Shown here: one piece after another, positions 1-9,268 of the stretch
How the letters are laid out: each line of letters opens with the position of its first letter
How positions within the stretch are numbered: position 1 is the stretch's first letter
DNA from: an uncultured Bacteroidales bacterium
GTDB taxonomy: Bacteria > Bacteroidota > Bacteroidia > Bacteroidales > UBA932
DNA: 54,679 nt
Assembly (NCBI GenBank): GCA_934667175.1
Contig: CAKULN010000017.1
Location: 1-54,679, forward strand
Direction of reading: 5' to 3'
Notes under the pieces: generated by a model
The model's input: the letters and a program-made list of their open reading frames with translations, nothing else
Told to the model about the DNA's origin: nothing
Databases searched by the model: none
Translations under genes and position numbers: made by a program

Positions 1-834
1 AATACATAACCTTCTGAGGTAGGATAAATGTTATTCTCTATATCTTTTTGAGCTAGGCCCAATACGGTACTATTTATTAACAATGATTTACAAATCACTC
101 ATTCCTTGGTTATGAGCCGCATCATCGACCTCCGGTCAGGGTACAGACTAACAGTTGAGAGATAGAACGACACTTTTGCCGCGAAGTGCCGTCTAACCCC
201 TCCATTTGTTGGTTTTGAACGACATTATAGTCAAAGAATGTAGTCCAATCGCTCCGGCACTGGAATGTGAACCCGTATCCAGATGCCTTGCGGCCCCACG
301 TCAGGGTAAACGCTGATTCCGATGCTTATTTTCGCCTGTCATTTATGTTGTGCCTTGCGGTCTCACGTAAGGGTGCAAGCGGAGGCGGGTCCTTATTACT
401 GTCGCCTCGTGCCGATGTCGGTGCGGATGGATTTACGGAACGCCTTCACGTCAAAGCCTATCCGAAGCGCCTGAAAGGATCATTCCCATGAAAATCCCGT
501 ACCTTTGCCCTTGAGTTTTTCAGCCCGGTCCGGATTCCACCGGCACAGATTCGACTTGCGACTGAAAGCCGTTTGTAAGATTCTCATCGTCTATAATCCC
601 TCACGTTGTTCGCCCGTTAGATTGCGCTCCGACCGGACAAAACGCATGTTTCTGCATTTTGTCCGGCCAACAAGGCTTTCGCTTGACAAACTGTTGAACC
701 AACCGGTGGCAAGCCGTCATCAAACAACCTATTTGGCAGGCAGTGTTGACTTTGACTTTGGTGCGAAATAACAAAATTCAGTTAACAAGGCAGAGCCCTT
801 TCTTTAACACAGGGTTTTGGACTTGACCCGCTCT
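1..834. other. Gene-free decayed region
   Basis: I see no credible gene here. Short open frames on both strands have no recognisable protein character. The stretch contains an imperfect direct repeat of about 30 bp (284-313 and 351-380, both starting TGCCTTGCGG) and one TTTTGTCC-type hairpin near 633-666. It leads directly into an IS66 remnant, so it is most likely eroded mobile-element DNA. Confidence 0.5.
633..666. repeat. TTTTGTCC-family hairpin, copy 1
   Basis: Inverted repeat with 14-base arms at 633-646 and 653-666 (CCGGACAAAACGCA against TGCATTTTGTCCGG, one mismatch) and a 6-base loop. It uses the CCGG form of the arm, as the copy at 8690 does; four other copies in the window use mainly the CCACCG form. 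Confidence 0.6.
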
Positions 835-925
835 TCCGCATGTCAGTCGGCTTTGTGTACAGCCAGAACCTCGTCCCGTCACCAAGGCTGAACATGGCGG
901 GACGGACCTTTCGGGATGTCCGCTC
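835..925 (-). pseudogene. IS66 TnpB N-terminal remnant
   Basis: On the minus strand this encodes a fragment matching the start of the tnpB-like gene at 5091: SRKVRPAMFSLGDGTRF, then a YTKPTDMRK block, which is typical of IS66 Orf2. The start codon seen in the other copies is gone and the frame runs out just after PTDMRK. Together with the hairpin at 993 and the displaced tail at 1116, it forms a block duplicated at about 4990-5650. Confidence 0.65.
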
Positions 926-992
926 TGGAGTACTTACTCATCCTCCGGATTTACTGGCTCCCATAGATACCTTTTGTCCGGCAGAAATCAGA

Positions 993-1035
993 TTCGGTGG
1001 ACAAAACTTGGTTTAAGAATGTTTTGTCCTCCGAA
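993..1035. repeat. TTTTGTCC-family hairpin, copy 2
   Basis: Arms TTCGGTGGACAAAAC (993-1007) and GTTTTGTCCTCCGAA (1021-1035), one mismatch, 13-base loop. It is followed by the family's conserved flank GCCATGTTTGGCCGGAGATA. It lies between a tnpB remnant and a displaced lipoprotein tail. Confidence 0.7.
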
Positions 1036-1115
1036 AGCCATGTTTGGCCGGAGATACTAACGGTCTATGATGCTATCTGACATCAGTAATACCGATTTGT
1101 CACATTAGCGGAACG

Positions 1116-1513
1116 TTAATATGTTTCGTATTCAAAGCTATGGGTGAGTCCTTCTCCGTCTCTGAAACTGATTACATAGCCATCTGAATCGAATGTGTAT
1201 GTGATGTGCCAACCGGAACCGGGATCACAATAAGGGCCTGTTGCGGCAATGCTTGATGGTAGGTTCTTTGTTATAGGGTGTTGAACAAGAATATTATAAT
1301 AATCCGGCAGAGAACAAGATTCAGAACAAATCATGTCTGGATAAAACAGATTCGGGTGATTCGTATAGCTGATGTGGCTCGTTTCTCGGAGAGGTTCATA
1401 ATAACATGTGACAATATCGCCATTATACCAGGTGTTTTCACAAGCAACTCCGTCTCCAATCACATGTCCTTCAGAATCATGTTTAATGCTACACCCTCCT
1501 ATCCTGATGGTTC
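1116..1513 (-). pseudogene. Displaced C-terminal tail of the lipoprotein at 5281
   Basis: The translation closely matches the last 115-130 residues of the lipoprotein ending at 5281. Shared blocks are IRIGG, GHVIGDG, SYTNHPNLFYPD, LPDYYNILVQHPITKNLPS and the end GLTHSFEYETY. A TGA lies just upstream of the IRIGG block, at about 1515, and no signal peptide or N-terminal domain is present, so this is not a complete gene. The downstream sequence also matches the flank of 5281, so the tail was duplicated as part of a larger block. A GTG inside it could start a 115-residue product, but I see no ribosome-binding site. Confidence 0.75.
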
Positions 1514-1844
1514 AGATGCCGGTGCAGTCGTAGAGAAAGACCACCATAGATGGTATCAGGAAATGTTCGCCCCGTCTGTGATGGCAGACATTGTAAATTA
1601 AGACTACCAATGCCACTTCAAAGCTGGACTCTGATGCTCCGCTGCTTCTTGCCAATCATGTGCTCAATTATTTGCGGTTTTCTGACTGCAAGCCCCCTTT
1701 CACGTATCAAATGCAAATATCAGCATCTTTGGTACGCCCCAGGTCACTTTCATGTTCGGGACCTTTGGAACAATAATGTCTTTCAATGGATAAACTGCGC
1801 AAGGGCGTAAATTTAGCCTCGTTCCGCAGAAAATAATCCGATAA
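1514..1844. other. Spacer of unknown origin
   Basis: No recognisable gene. The right end carries a direct repeat TGCGCAAGGG(C/T)G at 1796-1807 and 1847-1858; the second copy overlaps the promoter of the ATPase gene at 1896 and could be a regulator site. Confidence 0.35.
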
Positions 1845-1876
1845 TTTGCGCAAGGGTGATAAAATTGCTACATTTG
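1845..1876 (+). promoter_or_regulatory. Promoter of the DUF234 ATPase
   Basis: Bacteroidetes-type promoter: TTTG at 1845-1848, a 20-base spacer, then TACATTTG at 1869-1876. The start codon is at 1896, so the leader is short. The repeat TGCGCAAGGGTG at 1847-1858 falls inside the promoter and has a second copy 51 bp upstream. Confidence 0.65.
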
Positions 1877-1895
1877 CGCATAAAATCCAGTTGGT

Positions 1896-3347
1896 ATGGC
1901 ACAGAAAGTTATAGGTAGGACGGCTGAAATGAAGGCTATGAAAGGTTATCTGAATTCAGGCAGGTCGGAATTTATTGCTCTATACGGAAGACGGCGTGTG
2001 GGAAAAACCTTTCTGATTCGCATGGCGGCGGAAGACAAGTTTTCGTTTTATGTCACGGGCATGCATGATGCCACAAAAGCAGAGCAGCTTACCACCTTCG
2101 CCATAGCTGTACAGAAATATTCAGGATCAGAAAAGCTGAATATTCAAAAAAACTGGATTCTGGCATTCTATGAGCTTTCGCGCTATCTGGAATCGCTGCC
2201 GAAAGGGAAAAAAGTGATATTCATAGACGAACTTCCTTGGATGGACACGCCCAAGTCTGGATTCATCGCGGCTCTGGAGAATTTCTGGAACAGTTGGGCC
2301 GCTCTTCGCGACGATGTCAAGCTGATTGTCTGCGGATCAGCGACTTCATGGATGATCAATAATCTGATCCACAGCCGCGGAGGGCTTCACAACCGTCTTA
2401 CACACCATTTGTACCTTGAACCGTTCTGCCTTAAGGAGTGCGAAGAGTATTTCAAGGAATATGGTTTCTCATATTCCCGAAAACAAGTCGCTGAATGCTA
2501 TATGATCATGGGCGGCATACCTTATTATATGTCTCTGATGGATAGATCGAAGAGCCTTGCGCAGAACATTGACACCCTTTTTTTCTCCCTAAACGCTGAA
2601 CTGAAGGATGAATTCCGTGACCTTTACCAGGCATTGTTCAAGAACGCCGGTCCCCACATAAAGGTCATCACCGCTCTTTCCACAAAAGGGATGGGACTGA
2701 CACGTAAGGAAATCCTCGCCGCCACAAGTCTGACAGACAACGGAGCGTTCAGCACTGTTCTGGAAGAACTTGAGAACTGCGGCTTCATCCGAAAATATTC
2801 TCCTTTCGGCGTCAAAGTGCCGCAGAACAAGAGGAGACAGGACAGTTCATCGGTCTATCAATTGATTGATTTTTACACCTTGTTCTATTTTAAGTTCATC
2901 GATCAGAACAGTTATCAGGATGAACATTTCTGGACGACATCTGTCAACAGCCCACTGTACAACACATGGTGTGGTCTTTCATTCGAGATGCTGTGCCTTT
3001 ACCATATTAAACAGATCAAGCAGGCTCTCGGCATCTCAGGGGTACAGACATTGGCATGTTCCTGGCGCAGTAAAGGAGACGACTCCAAGAATGGAGTCCA
3101 GATCGACCTCCTGATCGACCGCAAGGACGAGACCATAAATCTTTGCGAGATGAAGTATAGCAAGGACAAGTTTGAGATCACCTCATCAGAAGAACAGAAA
3201 TTGACCGCACGCCTCGAGACATTCCGCGCCGAGACTGGAACCCGAAAATCCGTCCTGCTGACCCTCATCACCACCAATGGTCTCAAGCATAACACCCACT
3301 GCGGCATCGTCCAAAGTGAAGTCACGCTTGACGGGCTATTCTGTTAG
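1896..3347 (+). CDS. AAA ATPase with C-terminal nuclease-like domain (DUF234 family)
   Basis: 483 residues. The N-terminal half is an archaeal-type STAND/AAA ATPase: Walker A GRRRVGKT at residues 31-38 and Walker B VIFIDELPW near 110. The middle carries a winged-helix-like stretch (GLTRKEILAATSL). The C-terminal region contains QIDLLIDRKDETINLCEMKY, which fits a PD-(D/E)xK core (Asp then ExK) as in DUF234. Such proteins are common, multicopy and poorly understood in Bacteroidales; roles in defence or mobile-element biology are guesses. It has its own promoter and is transcribed against most of its surroundings. Its 3' end, including part of the downstream flank, is duplicated at about 8982-9085, so this gene took part in local rearrangement. 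Confidence 0.85.
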   Translation: MAQKVIGRTAEMKAMKGYLNSGRSEFIALYGRRRVGKTFLIRMAAEDKFSFYVTGMHDATKAEQLTTFAIAVQKYSGSEKLNIQKNWILAFYELSRYLESLPKGKKVIFIDELPWMDTPKSGFIAALENFWNSWAALRDDVKLIVCGSATSWMINNLIHSRGGLHNRLTHHLYLEPFCLKECEEYFKEYGFSYSRKQVAECYMIMGGIPYYMSLMDRSKSLAQNIDTLFFSLNAELKDEFRDLYQALFKNAGPHIKVITALSTKGMGLTRKEILAATSLTDNGAFSTVLEELENCGFIRKYSPFGVKVPQNKRRQDSSSVYQLIDFYTLFYFKFIDQNSYQDEHFWTTSVNSPLYNTWCGLSFEMLCLYHIKQIKQALGISGVQTLACSWRSKGDDSKNGVQIDLLIDRKDETINLCEMKYSKDKFEITSSEEQKLTARLETFRAETGTRKSVLLTLITTNGLKHNTHCGIVQSEVTLDGLFC

Positions 3348-3536
3348 TCCAGCTTATTCGTACGCATTCCCCCGCACCTAACCGGAAACTCCCCATCGTT
3401 TGTCCGGCATAAAACAGGAAAATTTACGTTGAAATCGAGACCTGCTGGAGATGACCATCGCAACCGGAATACCACAATTCCGCGCCGGTAAACAGTCAGC
3501 GACAAGTGTGTATGTAAAATGGGAAAGTGGCAATCC

Positions 3537-3677
3537 CTATTCGAATATCAGTAGCTTGGCAAGTTCCATGAAGTAGTCGTTTGACCAGATGTCCAACTCC
3601 TTTGGATTTCGCACAAACGGCAAAACATCCGCCTTCACCTGGTTGAGGTCTGAGGTTGCAAGCCTTTCATTCAGTTT
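3537..3677 (-). pseudogene. AbiEii toxin remnant (C-terminal tail)
   Basis: Reading the minus strand gives an open fragment of about 46 residues ending at a TAG at 3537: KLNERLATSDLNQVKADVLP followed by FVRNPKELDIWSNDYFMELA. This resembles the C-terminus of AbiEii/AbiGii nucleotidyltransferase toxins. The catalytic N-terminal part is missing. It sits immediately downstream of a broken AbiEi gene, as expected for a decayed abiE operon. The family match is from memory of typical C-termini, so moderate confidence. Confidence 0.55.
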
Positions 3678-3678
3678 A

Positions 3679-4300
3679 TCATTTCTTCAGATACTTTATC
3701 AGTGTCTCAATGGAATTGGCTTTCTTCCCCGCCTGGGCGTAGCGTTCTAAAATGCTCACATCCATATTCACAAAGTCTTCCATATCCATTCGGATGTCCT
3801 CTTCAATATAAGTCTCCACATCCTTGAGGTAACGTAGATAGACCTTCGGCGAATTGGCAATCAGGTCGCAGAGGGCCTTCTCAGGCGCCGCCATCAGGAA
3901 TGCATAATTCTTCTCGTTGATGCTCGTGATGCCAATGGGGAATGCCTCACGGGAAATCATCTTGTACTCGAAACGTCCTGGTGGTGTGTCGAATCTGCGT
4001 GTATGCTTCAGAGTCATCGACTGTGTAGTATAAAACCGCTTCCGGAATAAGGCCATAGTAGCGAAGCGCGGTCTGCATAGAAACGTACGACGGGGCATAG
4101 AGGTGATTGGCAATGATCTCAGTGGACAACGCTATCCGAGAGACCTTCGGATCAACCACATAGAGTCCCTTCTTGAGCCGGATGATCTTGCCTGCCGCCT
4201 CGAGATTGCGCACCTTCTAGTTTCCCGCCTCCAAAGTAGGGAACAGAGAAGCCACTGTCTGCGTGCTGACAGGAATATTGCCGATATGTTCCAAATCCAT
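3679..4300 (-). pseudogene. Broken AbiEi-type antitoxin
   Basis: The original frame starts at an ATG at 4298-4300 (MDLEHIGNIPVSTQTVASLF) and hits an in-frame TAG at 4217-4219 after 27 residues. It continues in the same frame with VRNLEAAGKIIRLKKGLYVV, the winged-helix start of AbiEi antitoxins. Near 4020 the frame shifts, and the C-terminal half (FEYKMISREAFPIGI, then PEKALCDLIANSP) continues to 3679 in another frame. One nonsense and one frameshift mutation make it a pseudogene. It differs clearly from the intact antitoxin at 10310, so it is a separate locus and not a recent copy. Confidence 0.75.
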
Positions 4301-4842
4301 TACCACGGCGCAAATGTAGTAAAATCCGGAACAGAAAACTAAAAATATGTTACTTTTCTGTTCCAGAATTGACTACGAAACATTATTTGCGATGCAATAA
4401 GCAGGTTGCTGCGCCTTTGCACTGATATTTTTATATAGATATTGGCGATGAAATAAAACAGCTATCCTGGCACTGAAAAAACAGTTGTAATTGTCAACCG
4501 TTTTTTCAGTATGGCAAATAGTGCATCCTGCTGTCCATGAGGGAACAACGTGTCATAACTTTGCCGAAAAAACAAAGTCATATTCTTACCCACAGGTAGC
4601 AGAGCCAGCCGAGACCGGTTGCTTGCAATCCGCAAGCACGGGAGGATGCCTTTGGGTTGGTTGAGAGACCGATTCGTGTGTCTGACCCTATTCCCAAACA
4701 AGGGGGCAGCCACAACGTACTGCCTCTTACAGCTGTCAGAAGCACATCTCCGTGTCCGTGGTTTGAATAGAACTGGTTCAGATGCTTACAAAGGACCCAA
4801 CACCAGAAGAATGCGACTGACATCCATCTCGTGTCAGTTGCA
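4301..4842. other. Gene-free stretch between AbiE and IS66 remnants
   Basis: I recognise no protein. Minus-strand frames of about 80 residues exist (for example 4462-4713) but have no start context or family character I can name. The stretch begins next to a broken antitoxin and ends in a truncated tnpB, so it is probably degenerated mobile-element DNA. Confidence 0.35.
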
Positions 4843-5236
4843 TTACATCTTTGTCAATGCGTACTTCTTCGGATGCTTACCATAGCGCAGCAGCTTCATC
4901 ATGTTGTTGGAGGCGTTCACGAACACGAAGACGTCCCCACTGTAAAGGTTCTGCCCGACGGTGTTGTTCACTATGCCGCCCAGCATGTTGAATCCTTTCC
5001 TCATGTCAGTCGGCTTCGAATAAAGCCGGAACCTCGTCCCGTTACCCAGGCTGAACATGGCGTGACGAACCTTTCGGGATGTCAGGTCCATAGTACTTAC
5101 GCCTCCTCCAGAAGTACTGGCTCTTAGGGATGCCTTTTGTCCAGCAGAAATCAGATTCGGTGGACAAAACGGCCTTAAATCCAGTTTTGTCCACCGAAAG
5201 CCATGATTGGCCGGAGATGCTAACTTGTTTGTTCAA
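4843..5236 (-). pseudogene. IS66-family tnpA tail and tnpB head, truncated
   Basis: The frame 4843-5091 (82 residues) is an IS66 Orf2-like protein: RLYSKPTDMRKGF, GGIVNN, then SGDVFVFVNASNNMMKLLRY. It ends early at LTKM where normal TnpB continues. Overlapping it upstream (5042-5236) is a short frame with FCWTKGIPKSQYFWRRRKYY, which resembles the helix-turn-helix end of IS66 Orf1 (TnpA). No tnpC transposase follows. Two shorter copies of the same head occur at 835-925 and 11094-11260, and all three stop at or soon after PTDMRK or slightly later. Confidence 0.7.
5156..5198. repeat. TTTTGTCC-family hairpin, copy 3
   Basis: Perfect 15-base arms TTCGGTGGACAAAAC (5156-5170) and GTTTTGTCCACCGAA (5184-5198) with a 13-base loop. 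It overlaps the tnpA-like remnant and lies about 80 bp from the 3' end of the lipoprotein gene at 5281. Confidence 0.75.
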
Positions 5237-5280
5237 CGCTACCGGACATCAGTAATACCGATTTGTCACATTAGCGGATG

Positions 5281-7470
5281 CTAATATGTTTCGTATTCAA
5301 AGCTATGGGTGAGTCCTTCTCCGTCTTCTCTGAAACTACTCACATAGCCGTCTGAATCAAATGTATATGTGATGTTCCAGTCTGAATTAATGCGTGATGG
5401 AAGATTCTTCGTTATAGGATGTTGAACAAGAATATTATAATAATCCGGCAGATATAAAAACTCATTGGAAATTATGTCAGGATAAAACAGGTTCGGATGA
5501 TTCGTATAGCTGATGTGCTCCGTTTCTTTGATATAATCCAGATAACTTGTGACAATATTGCCACCGTGCCATGTGTTTTTGCAATAACCATCTCCAATCA
5601 CATGTCCATCCGAATCATGATTAATTCTATACCCTCCTATCCTTATTGGCAGTCCATTTTTGAATTCTACAGAGATTATTTTACCACCATCATCCACCAC
5701 CGCTTCTGAGTCTCTGTTATATACTATTTTTCTAATTGACCCGGCTTCATTTCCAACATCATTTAGCGTCCAGTCCATAGACGTTACACGATTTCTCTCG
5801 TCATAACCAAAAGACGTGATTTCCAAAGAATTCTTTCCTTTGATTTTCCACGTCTTAATCCTTTTCCTGACTTTGGTGTCAATGTCATTATCCCTGCCGA
5901 ATTTCTTGTACCCATCCCAGTAGGCGAAGGTCTCGGCGTAGTAGGTGCTGTCCGTGGAGAGTCCCGGAACGGTGGTTTTGTAGGAATATGATCCGTCGGA
6001 CTCGCTCTCCGGGGCCGGCATGAATGACGCCACCTCTTTGTCATCGGCCTTGTTGAATATCGCCACGCCTGTCTTGACATCCTTTGAGGACATGAAATAT
6101 TCCGGATCTTGCCGCCAGCCAATCTCCACTGAGACTTGCTTCCCAGACAATCCCGAAGTGGCACTTTTTGTCGCACCTGCAATTCTTTTTGCCTCAAAAC
6201 CACTGAGTGATGGCAACAGAGGCAAAGCCTTGCTCCAGATGGTATAGTCCGGCAGCTCTACATTGTATTTCCCCAAATCTTTCCCGAACAGTTTTGCAAT
6301 TGCAAATACCTCGCTGCTGATTTTCAGGCCATATTCAAGGGATGGATTGACCTTGTAAAGATCTTCCGAGTCCAGTTTCGCCTCACCGCCCAAGTAGACC
6401 TTCGGGGTGGCATAGACACCTATTCCAAGATTAGTGGTGTATAGTCCGGCAAGGATCCCGACCTTAACACCCAAATCGATTTCCCCGTCCACGCCAAGGT
6501 TCTGCGTCACGGTCCAAGGATTGCCGTCCGAGCTTTTCACGCTCTTGACCTCGCTGCCCCACTTCCCGTTCTCGAACACTGCCTTACAGTCAAGCGTGTT
6601 CTTGTACTTCACGCCGAAGTCCCATGCCACCGTTCCGCTTGCCTCAAACAAGCAATCAAAGGATATCCTCACCGGAATGATGATCGGGATGCCGGCCACC
6701 GGAGTAGGAATCCGGATCTTGAACCTCACGGTGTGAATCTGTTTCCTGAACAACTCTATCACCCGCTCCCTTTCAGCCTTCAATTCGACATTTCCTCCAA
6801 AATCGACTTCAAGGCTTGGCGCGGCGACAAGGCTTATCCCCTTGACTCCATGCTTGTCAATATCGATGGAAAGGTCAAATTTCTCGAAATAGATCCCGAC
6901 ATTCCCTGCAATGGAATATGAGCCATCTCCACTTTCCTGGCCCGTCCTGACCGGAATGCTCAAGCCGTTTTCAGTCAGCTCAAAATCGGTGGACCGAGTG
7001 GCCTCACCGGGCTTTCCCACAATCTCGTACTCGACCGGATTCCCGTCCTCGTCGAACACTCCTTCCAGCGTGGTCTCCCAAGGTGAAGACGAGTCGATTG
7101 ACAGGCTCTCAAACGCTTCAGCCAGCGGCAAAGGCTCGGTCGTCACAACAGTCCTCTCGGAGTCCTTATTGACCGAAAGGACCCTGGACAGCATTCCATA
7201 CGGAGCCTTTTCGGACTCGGGAATGAATATTCCCGTGCCCACCTTAGGTATGGCATCCTCAGGCGTGTCCGCCGAAAACACAATGCGTGAGTCAGAAGTT
7301 ATCTCCTCGTCGATGAACTTCGTCGCATTCTTGTCCAGGATATTCAAGTCGTTGATTTCCTGATAATAATTATTCTCTCCCTCCGGTTTCTCCGTTGAGG
7401 CCTCATTCTTTTGGCATGCCGTGAGTGTCAGGACAAGCAAAGAAAGCATTAATCCATATATCTTCCTCAT
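5281..7470 (-). CDS. Large lipoprotein, variable C-terminus A (DUF4595-like tail)
   Basis: I start at the ATG at 7470 (MRKIYGLMLSLLVLTLTACQ), which gives a signal peptide with lipobox LTAC; upstream in-frame residues lack signal character. 729 residues. Residues about 20-480 are beta-rich and of unknown family; a fibronectin-III-like stretch follows (SVEIGWRQDPEYF to TYYAETFAYWDGYKKFG). After YKKFG (about position 5897) the protein switches to a repeat-like tail with FGYDERNRVTSMDW and TYTFDSDGYV, the style of DUF4595. The part before the switch is nearly identical to the lipoprotein at 12993, whose tail is unrelated. The tail is also found alone at 1116. Probably surface exposed; ligand unknown. 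Confidence 0.8.
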   Translation of the reverse strand: MRKIYGLMLSLLVLTLTACQKNEASTEKPEGENNYYQEINDLNILDKNATKFIDEEITSDSRIVFSADTPEDAIPKVGTGIFIPESEKAPYGMLSRVLSVNKDSERTVVTTEPLPLAEAFESLSIDSSSPWETTLEGVFDEDGNPVEYEIVGKPGEATRSTDFELTENGLSIPVRTGQESGDGSYSIAGNVGIYFEKFDLSIDIDKHGVKGISLVAAPSLEVDFGGNVELKAERERVIELFRKQIHTVRFKIRIPTPVAGIPIIIPVRISFDCLFEASGTVAWDFGVKYKNTLDCKAVFENGKWGSEVKSVKSSDGNPWTVTQNLGVDGEIDLGVKVGILAGLYTTNLGIGVYATPKVYLGGEAKLDSEDLYKVNPSLEYGLKISSEVFAIAKLFGKDLGKYNVELPDYTIWSKALPLLPSLSGFEAKRIAGATKSATSGLSGKQVSVEIGWRQDPEYFMSSKDVKTGVAIFNKADDKEVASFMPAPESESDGSYSYKTTVPGLSTDSTYYAETFAYWDGYKKFGRDNDIDTKVRKRIKTWKIKGKNSLEITSFGYDERNRVTSMDWTLNDVGNEAGSIRKIVYNRDSEAVVDDGGKIISVEFKNGLPIRIGGYRINHDSDGHVIGDGYCKNTWHGGNIVTSYLDYIKETEHISYTNHPNLFYPDIISNEFLYLPDYYNILVQHPITKNLPSRINSDWNITYTFDSDGYVSSFREDGEGLTHSFEYETY

Positions 7471-7554
7471 AGTATTTGATTCAATAATAATAGACTCTGT
7501 TTGAAGATACAATATCTTCTGGACACACTCGATGGAACACTATCCACTATAATA

Positions 7555-8127
7555 TCATTTAACACGTTTAAAATAGAACGTTTCTTTGTCATAGTACTTG
7601 TTATCATCAAATTGATCACAAGGGTAATACTTTCCGTCTTTCTTATAGCAATAACCGATATATGTTCCTGAGTAGCTATAGATTTTGACACCATTGTACC
7701 TATCAATAACATCTCCAATTTTATCATAATCCAACATGTTGCCAAGGAGACTTAAATCTTCCGACATAGCCAATTCTGACGATGTTAGTCGGTCGATACG
7801 ATACTCCCACTGTTCCCAGTCTCCCAAGAAGGTCAATGTGTTGGATTCCGGAGAATATACATAATCATATTTTCCGTCAACATCCCCGTCATCATACTCG
7901 ATCACAGTGCCATCATCCTTGAACTTATATTGGAATACACAATCATCCTCCACCTCATCGACCTCAACCTGCTCGCCATCAAAGTATAGCACATCTTTCG
8001 TCAACTGCCAAGTTCCGACAATATCCGCGCTGTTTTCCTCAGAGTTCTCTTTTTCGCATGATGCCATTGACATCACTACGCCGCACGCCATGAATATCAT
8101 GGCTGCCAATTGTTTGATTTTGTTCAT
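7555..8127 (-). CDS. Lipocalin-like lipoprotein
   Basis: 190 residues. Signal peptide with lipobox (MSMASC, Cys at about residue 24), then NSADIVGTWQLTKDVLYFDG, the opening of Bacteroidales lipocalin-like domains. Later come KFKDDGTVIEYDDGDVDGKY and NTLTFLGDWEQWEYRID, the expected alternating strands. It lies about 85 bp upstream of the lipoprotein ending at 5281 and may be co-transcribed with it. A structured repeat starts 135 bp upstream on the other strand. Ligand unknown. Confidence 0.75.
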   Translation of the reverse strand: MNKIKQLAAMIFMACGVVMSMASCEKENSEENSADIVGTWQLTKDVLYFDGEQVEVDEVEDDCVFQYKFKDDGTVIEYDDGDVDGKYDYVYSPESNTLTFLGDWEQWEYRIDRLTSSELAMSEDLSLLGNMLDYDKIGDVIDRYNGVKIYSYSGTYIGYCYKKDGKYYPCDQFDDNKYYDKETFYFKRVK

Positions 8128-8261
8128 AAATGTTTACAGTTTATTGTTATCATTCCTAATATCGTGACACAACTCTTAAATCCTCAGGGGAAACATTACC
8201 TGCCCCGAATAGTGATCTTCCTTAATATGATTTTGATTTTTACTTTTGCCCAACAACCCGC

Positions 8262-8643
8262 AACGAAAGTGTGGAGTTCCACGTTCTATCAATTGAAGGT
8301 TCTGACAAAACCCGAATAAGAAGAACGAATGGGACTCCACACCTATGTATGATGCCGGTCAATCGAGCGCCAAAGGCGTTACAGTGTCGATCTGGCTTGA
8401 TACACAAGAAAAGAGTGCTGTTCGGGTGTCCCTTATTCGTTGGAAAACTGTCAGATTTTCAATTGAGGACCGCGTGATCGCACTTTCCGTATTTACAGCC
8501 GGATCGCTCCGGCAACGCAAATTTAGGAAAAACTTTCAACCGCACAAACCGCACTCGGAGAATTCTTGCACCAGTGTTTCGTCCAGTTCCTAATTATTCG
8601 GATTGTCTGTTTATATAGATGAATGAAGTATAGCCAATCTATC
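8262..8643 (+). ncRNA. Structured repeat RNA, copy A
   Basis: First of four copies. Helices visible: GTGTGGAG 8269-8276 with CTCCACAC 8335-8342; CGTTCT 8282-8287 with AGAACG 8322-8327; and a long interrupted helix of 8289-8297 with 8458-8466, 8301-8307 with 8449-8455, and 8313-8320 with 8432-8439. The 5' strand of this long helix lies inside the CGTTCT/AGAACG loop, so it forms a pseudoknot. GAAAGTG 8265-8271 can also pair with CACTTTC 8481-8487. A hairpin GCCGGA-TCGC-TCCGGC lies at 8498-8513, and a terminal ATAGAT/ATCTAT stem at 8615-8642. A TAnnTTTG-type box (TACTTTTG, 8241-8248) stands just upstream, consistent with plus-strand transcription. No open frame is conserved among copies. Confidence 0.65.
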
Positions 8644-8689
8644 AATATTCAAAGAAATAATTCCCGTTTGTCAACGTGAGGCCATTCCT

Positions 8690-8725
8690 GCCGGACAAAA
8701 CAGTTCTTAGTCCATTTTGTCCGGC
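8690..8725. repeat. TTTTGTCC-family hairpin, copy 4
   Basis: Perfect 11-base arms GCCGGACAAAA (8690-8700) and TTTTGTCCGGC (8715-8725) with a 14-base loop. Same arm type as the copy at 633. Confidence 0.65.
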
Positions 8726-8981
8726 GAAGCCAGAGGCTAAGCGACAGGCCAGAAATAGGGCACTTAATTTCGTGTGTCGGGCAGCAATTCAAAAGGCCTT
8801 GTGATACATCACCCGCTCATTAGCAACGAGTTATAAATCGCTGCCGGGGCGATTGGAAGGGCAACATTCTCCAACTCGCTAATTATACGGATGTTACCGA
8901 ACACGTGGATGCCGGTATCGGGCGCATCGGCAGGCTCTGCGACCGGACATAGGGTTTGGGACTTGATCATAGATCTGGGAA

Positions 8982-9085
8982 TCTGTCCTGCTGACCCTCG
9001 CCTCGTCACCACTAATGGTCTCAAGCATAACACCCACAGTGGCATCGTACAAAGCGAAGTCACGCTTGACGTGCTGTTCTGTTAA
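8982..9085 (+). pseudogene. Displaced 3' tail of the DUF234 ATPase
   Basis: The end of this stretch encodes TTNGLKHNTHSGIVQSEVTL and DVLFC-stop, matching the last residues of the ATPase ending at 3347 (TTNGLKHNTHCGIVQSEVTL). A small insertion near 8999 breaks the frame upstream of the match. The following 60 bases also resemble the flank after 3347. Only the tail is present, so it is a remnant. Confidence 0.75.
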
Positions 9086-9157
9086 CCAGGCTTGTTCCTA
9101 TGCCATCTTCCGCACCAAACTGGAAACCCATCAATCGTTTCTCCGGCAGAAATAAGA

Positions 9158-9200
9158 TCCGGTGGACAAAACTTGGTTTAAGACTGTTTTGTCCACCGAA
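9158..9200. repeat. TTTTGTCC-family hairpin, copy 5
   Basis: Arms TCCGGTGGACAAAAC (9158-9172) and GTTTTGTCCACCGAA (9186-9200), one mismatch, 13-base loop. It stands between the displaced ATPase tail and the displaced tail of the gene at 11353. Confidence 0.7.
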
Positions 9201-9268
9201 AGTTATGTTTGGCCGGAGATACTAACTTGTTCAACGTTACCGGCCTTCAGACGGTTCGGCAGCCTGAA

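Noticed and set aside
1550..1810. Plus-strand frame of 86 residues before the ATPase
   Set aside because: No ribosome-binding site, no family character and atypical residue mix; it lies in a patchwork of remnants.
2999..3325. Minus-strand frame opposite the ATPase 3' end
   Set aside because: It is the antisense shadow of the DUF234 domain. The same shadow appears opposite the displaced tail near 8809-9063.
4462..4823. Minus-strand frames of about 80 residues between the AbiE and IS66 remnants
   Set aside because: Two frames overlap in different phases with no start context or recognisable motif; treated as eroded DNA.
6434..6736. Identical plus-strand frames opposite both lipoproteins (also 14176-14478)
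   Set aside because: Their identity only reflects the duplicated lipoprotein sequence on the other strand; they have no start signals.
8262..8643. CRISPR array or tracrRNA reading of the repeated structured element
   Set aside because: There is no regular repeat-spacer series, no cas gene and the copies are kilobases apart. A guide-like role is kept only as a possibility in the findings.
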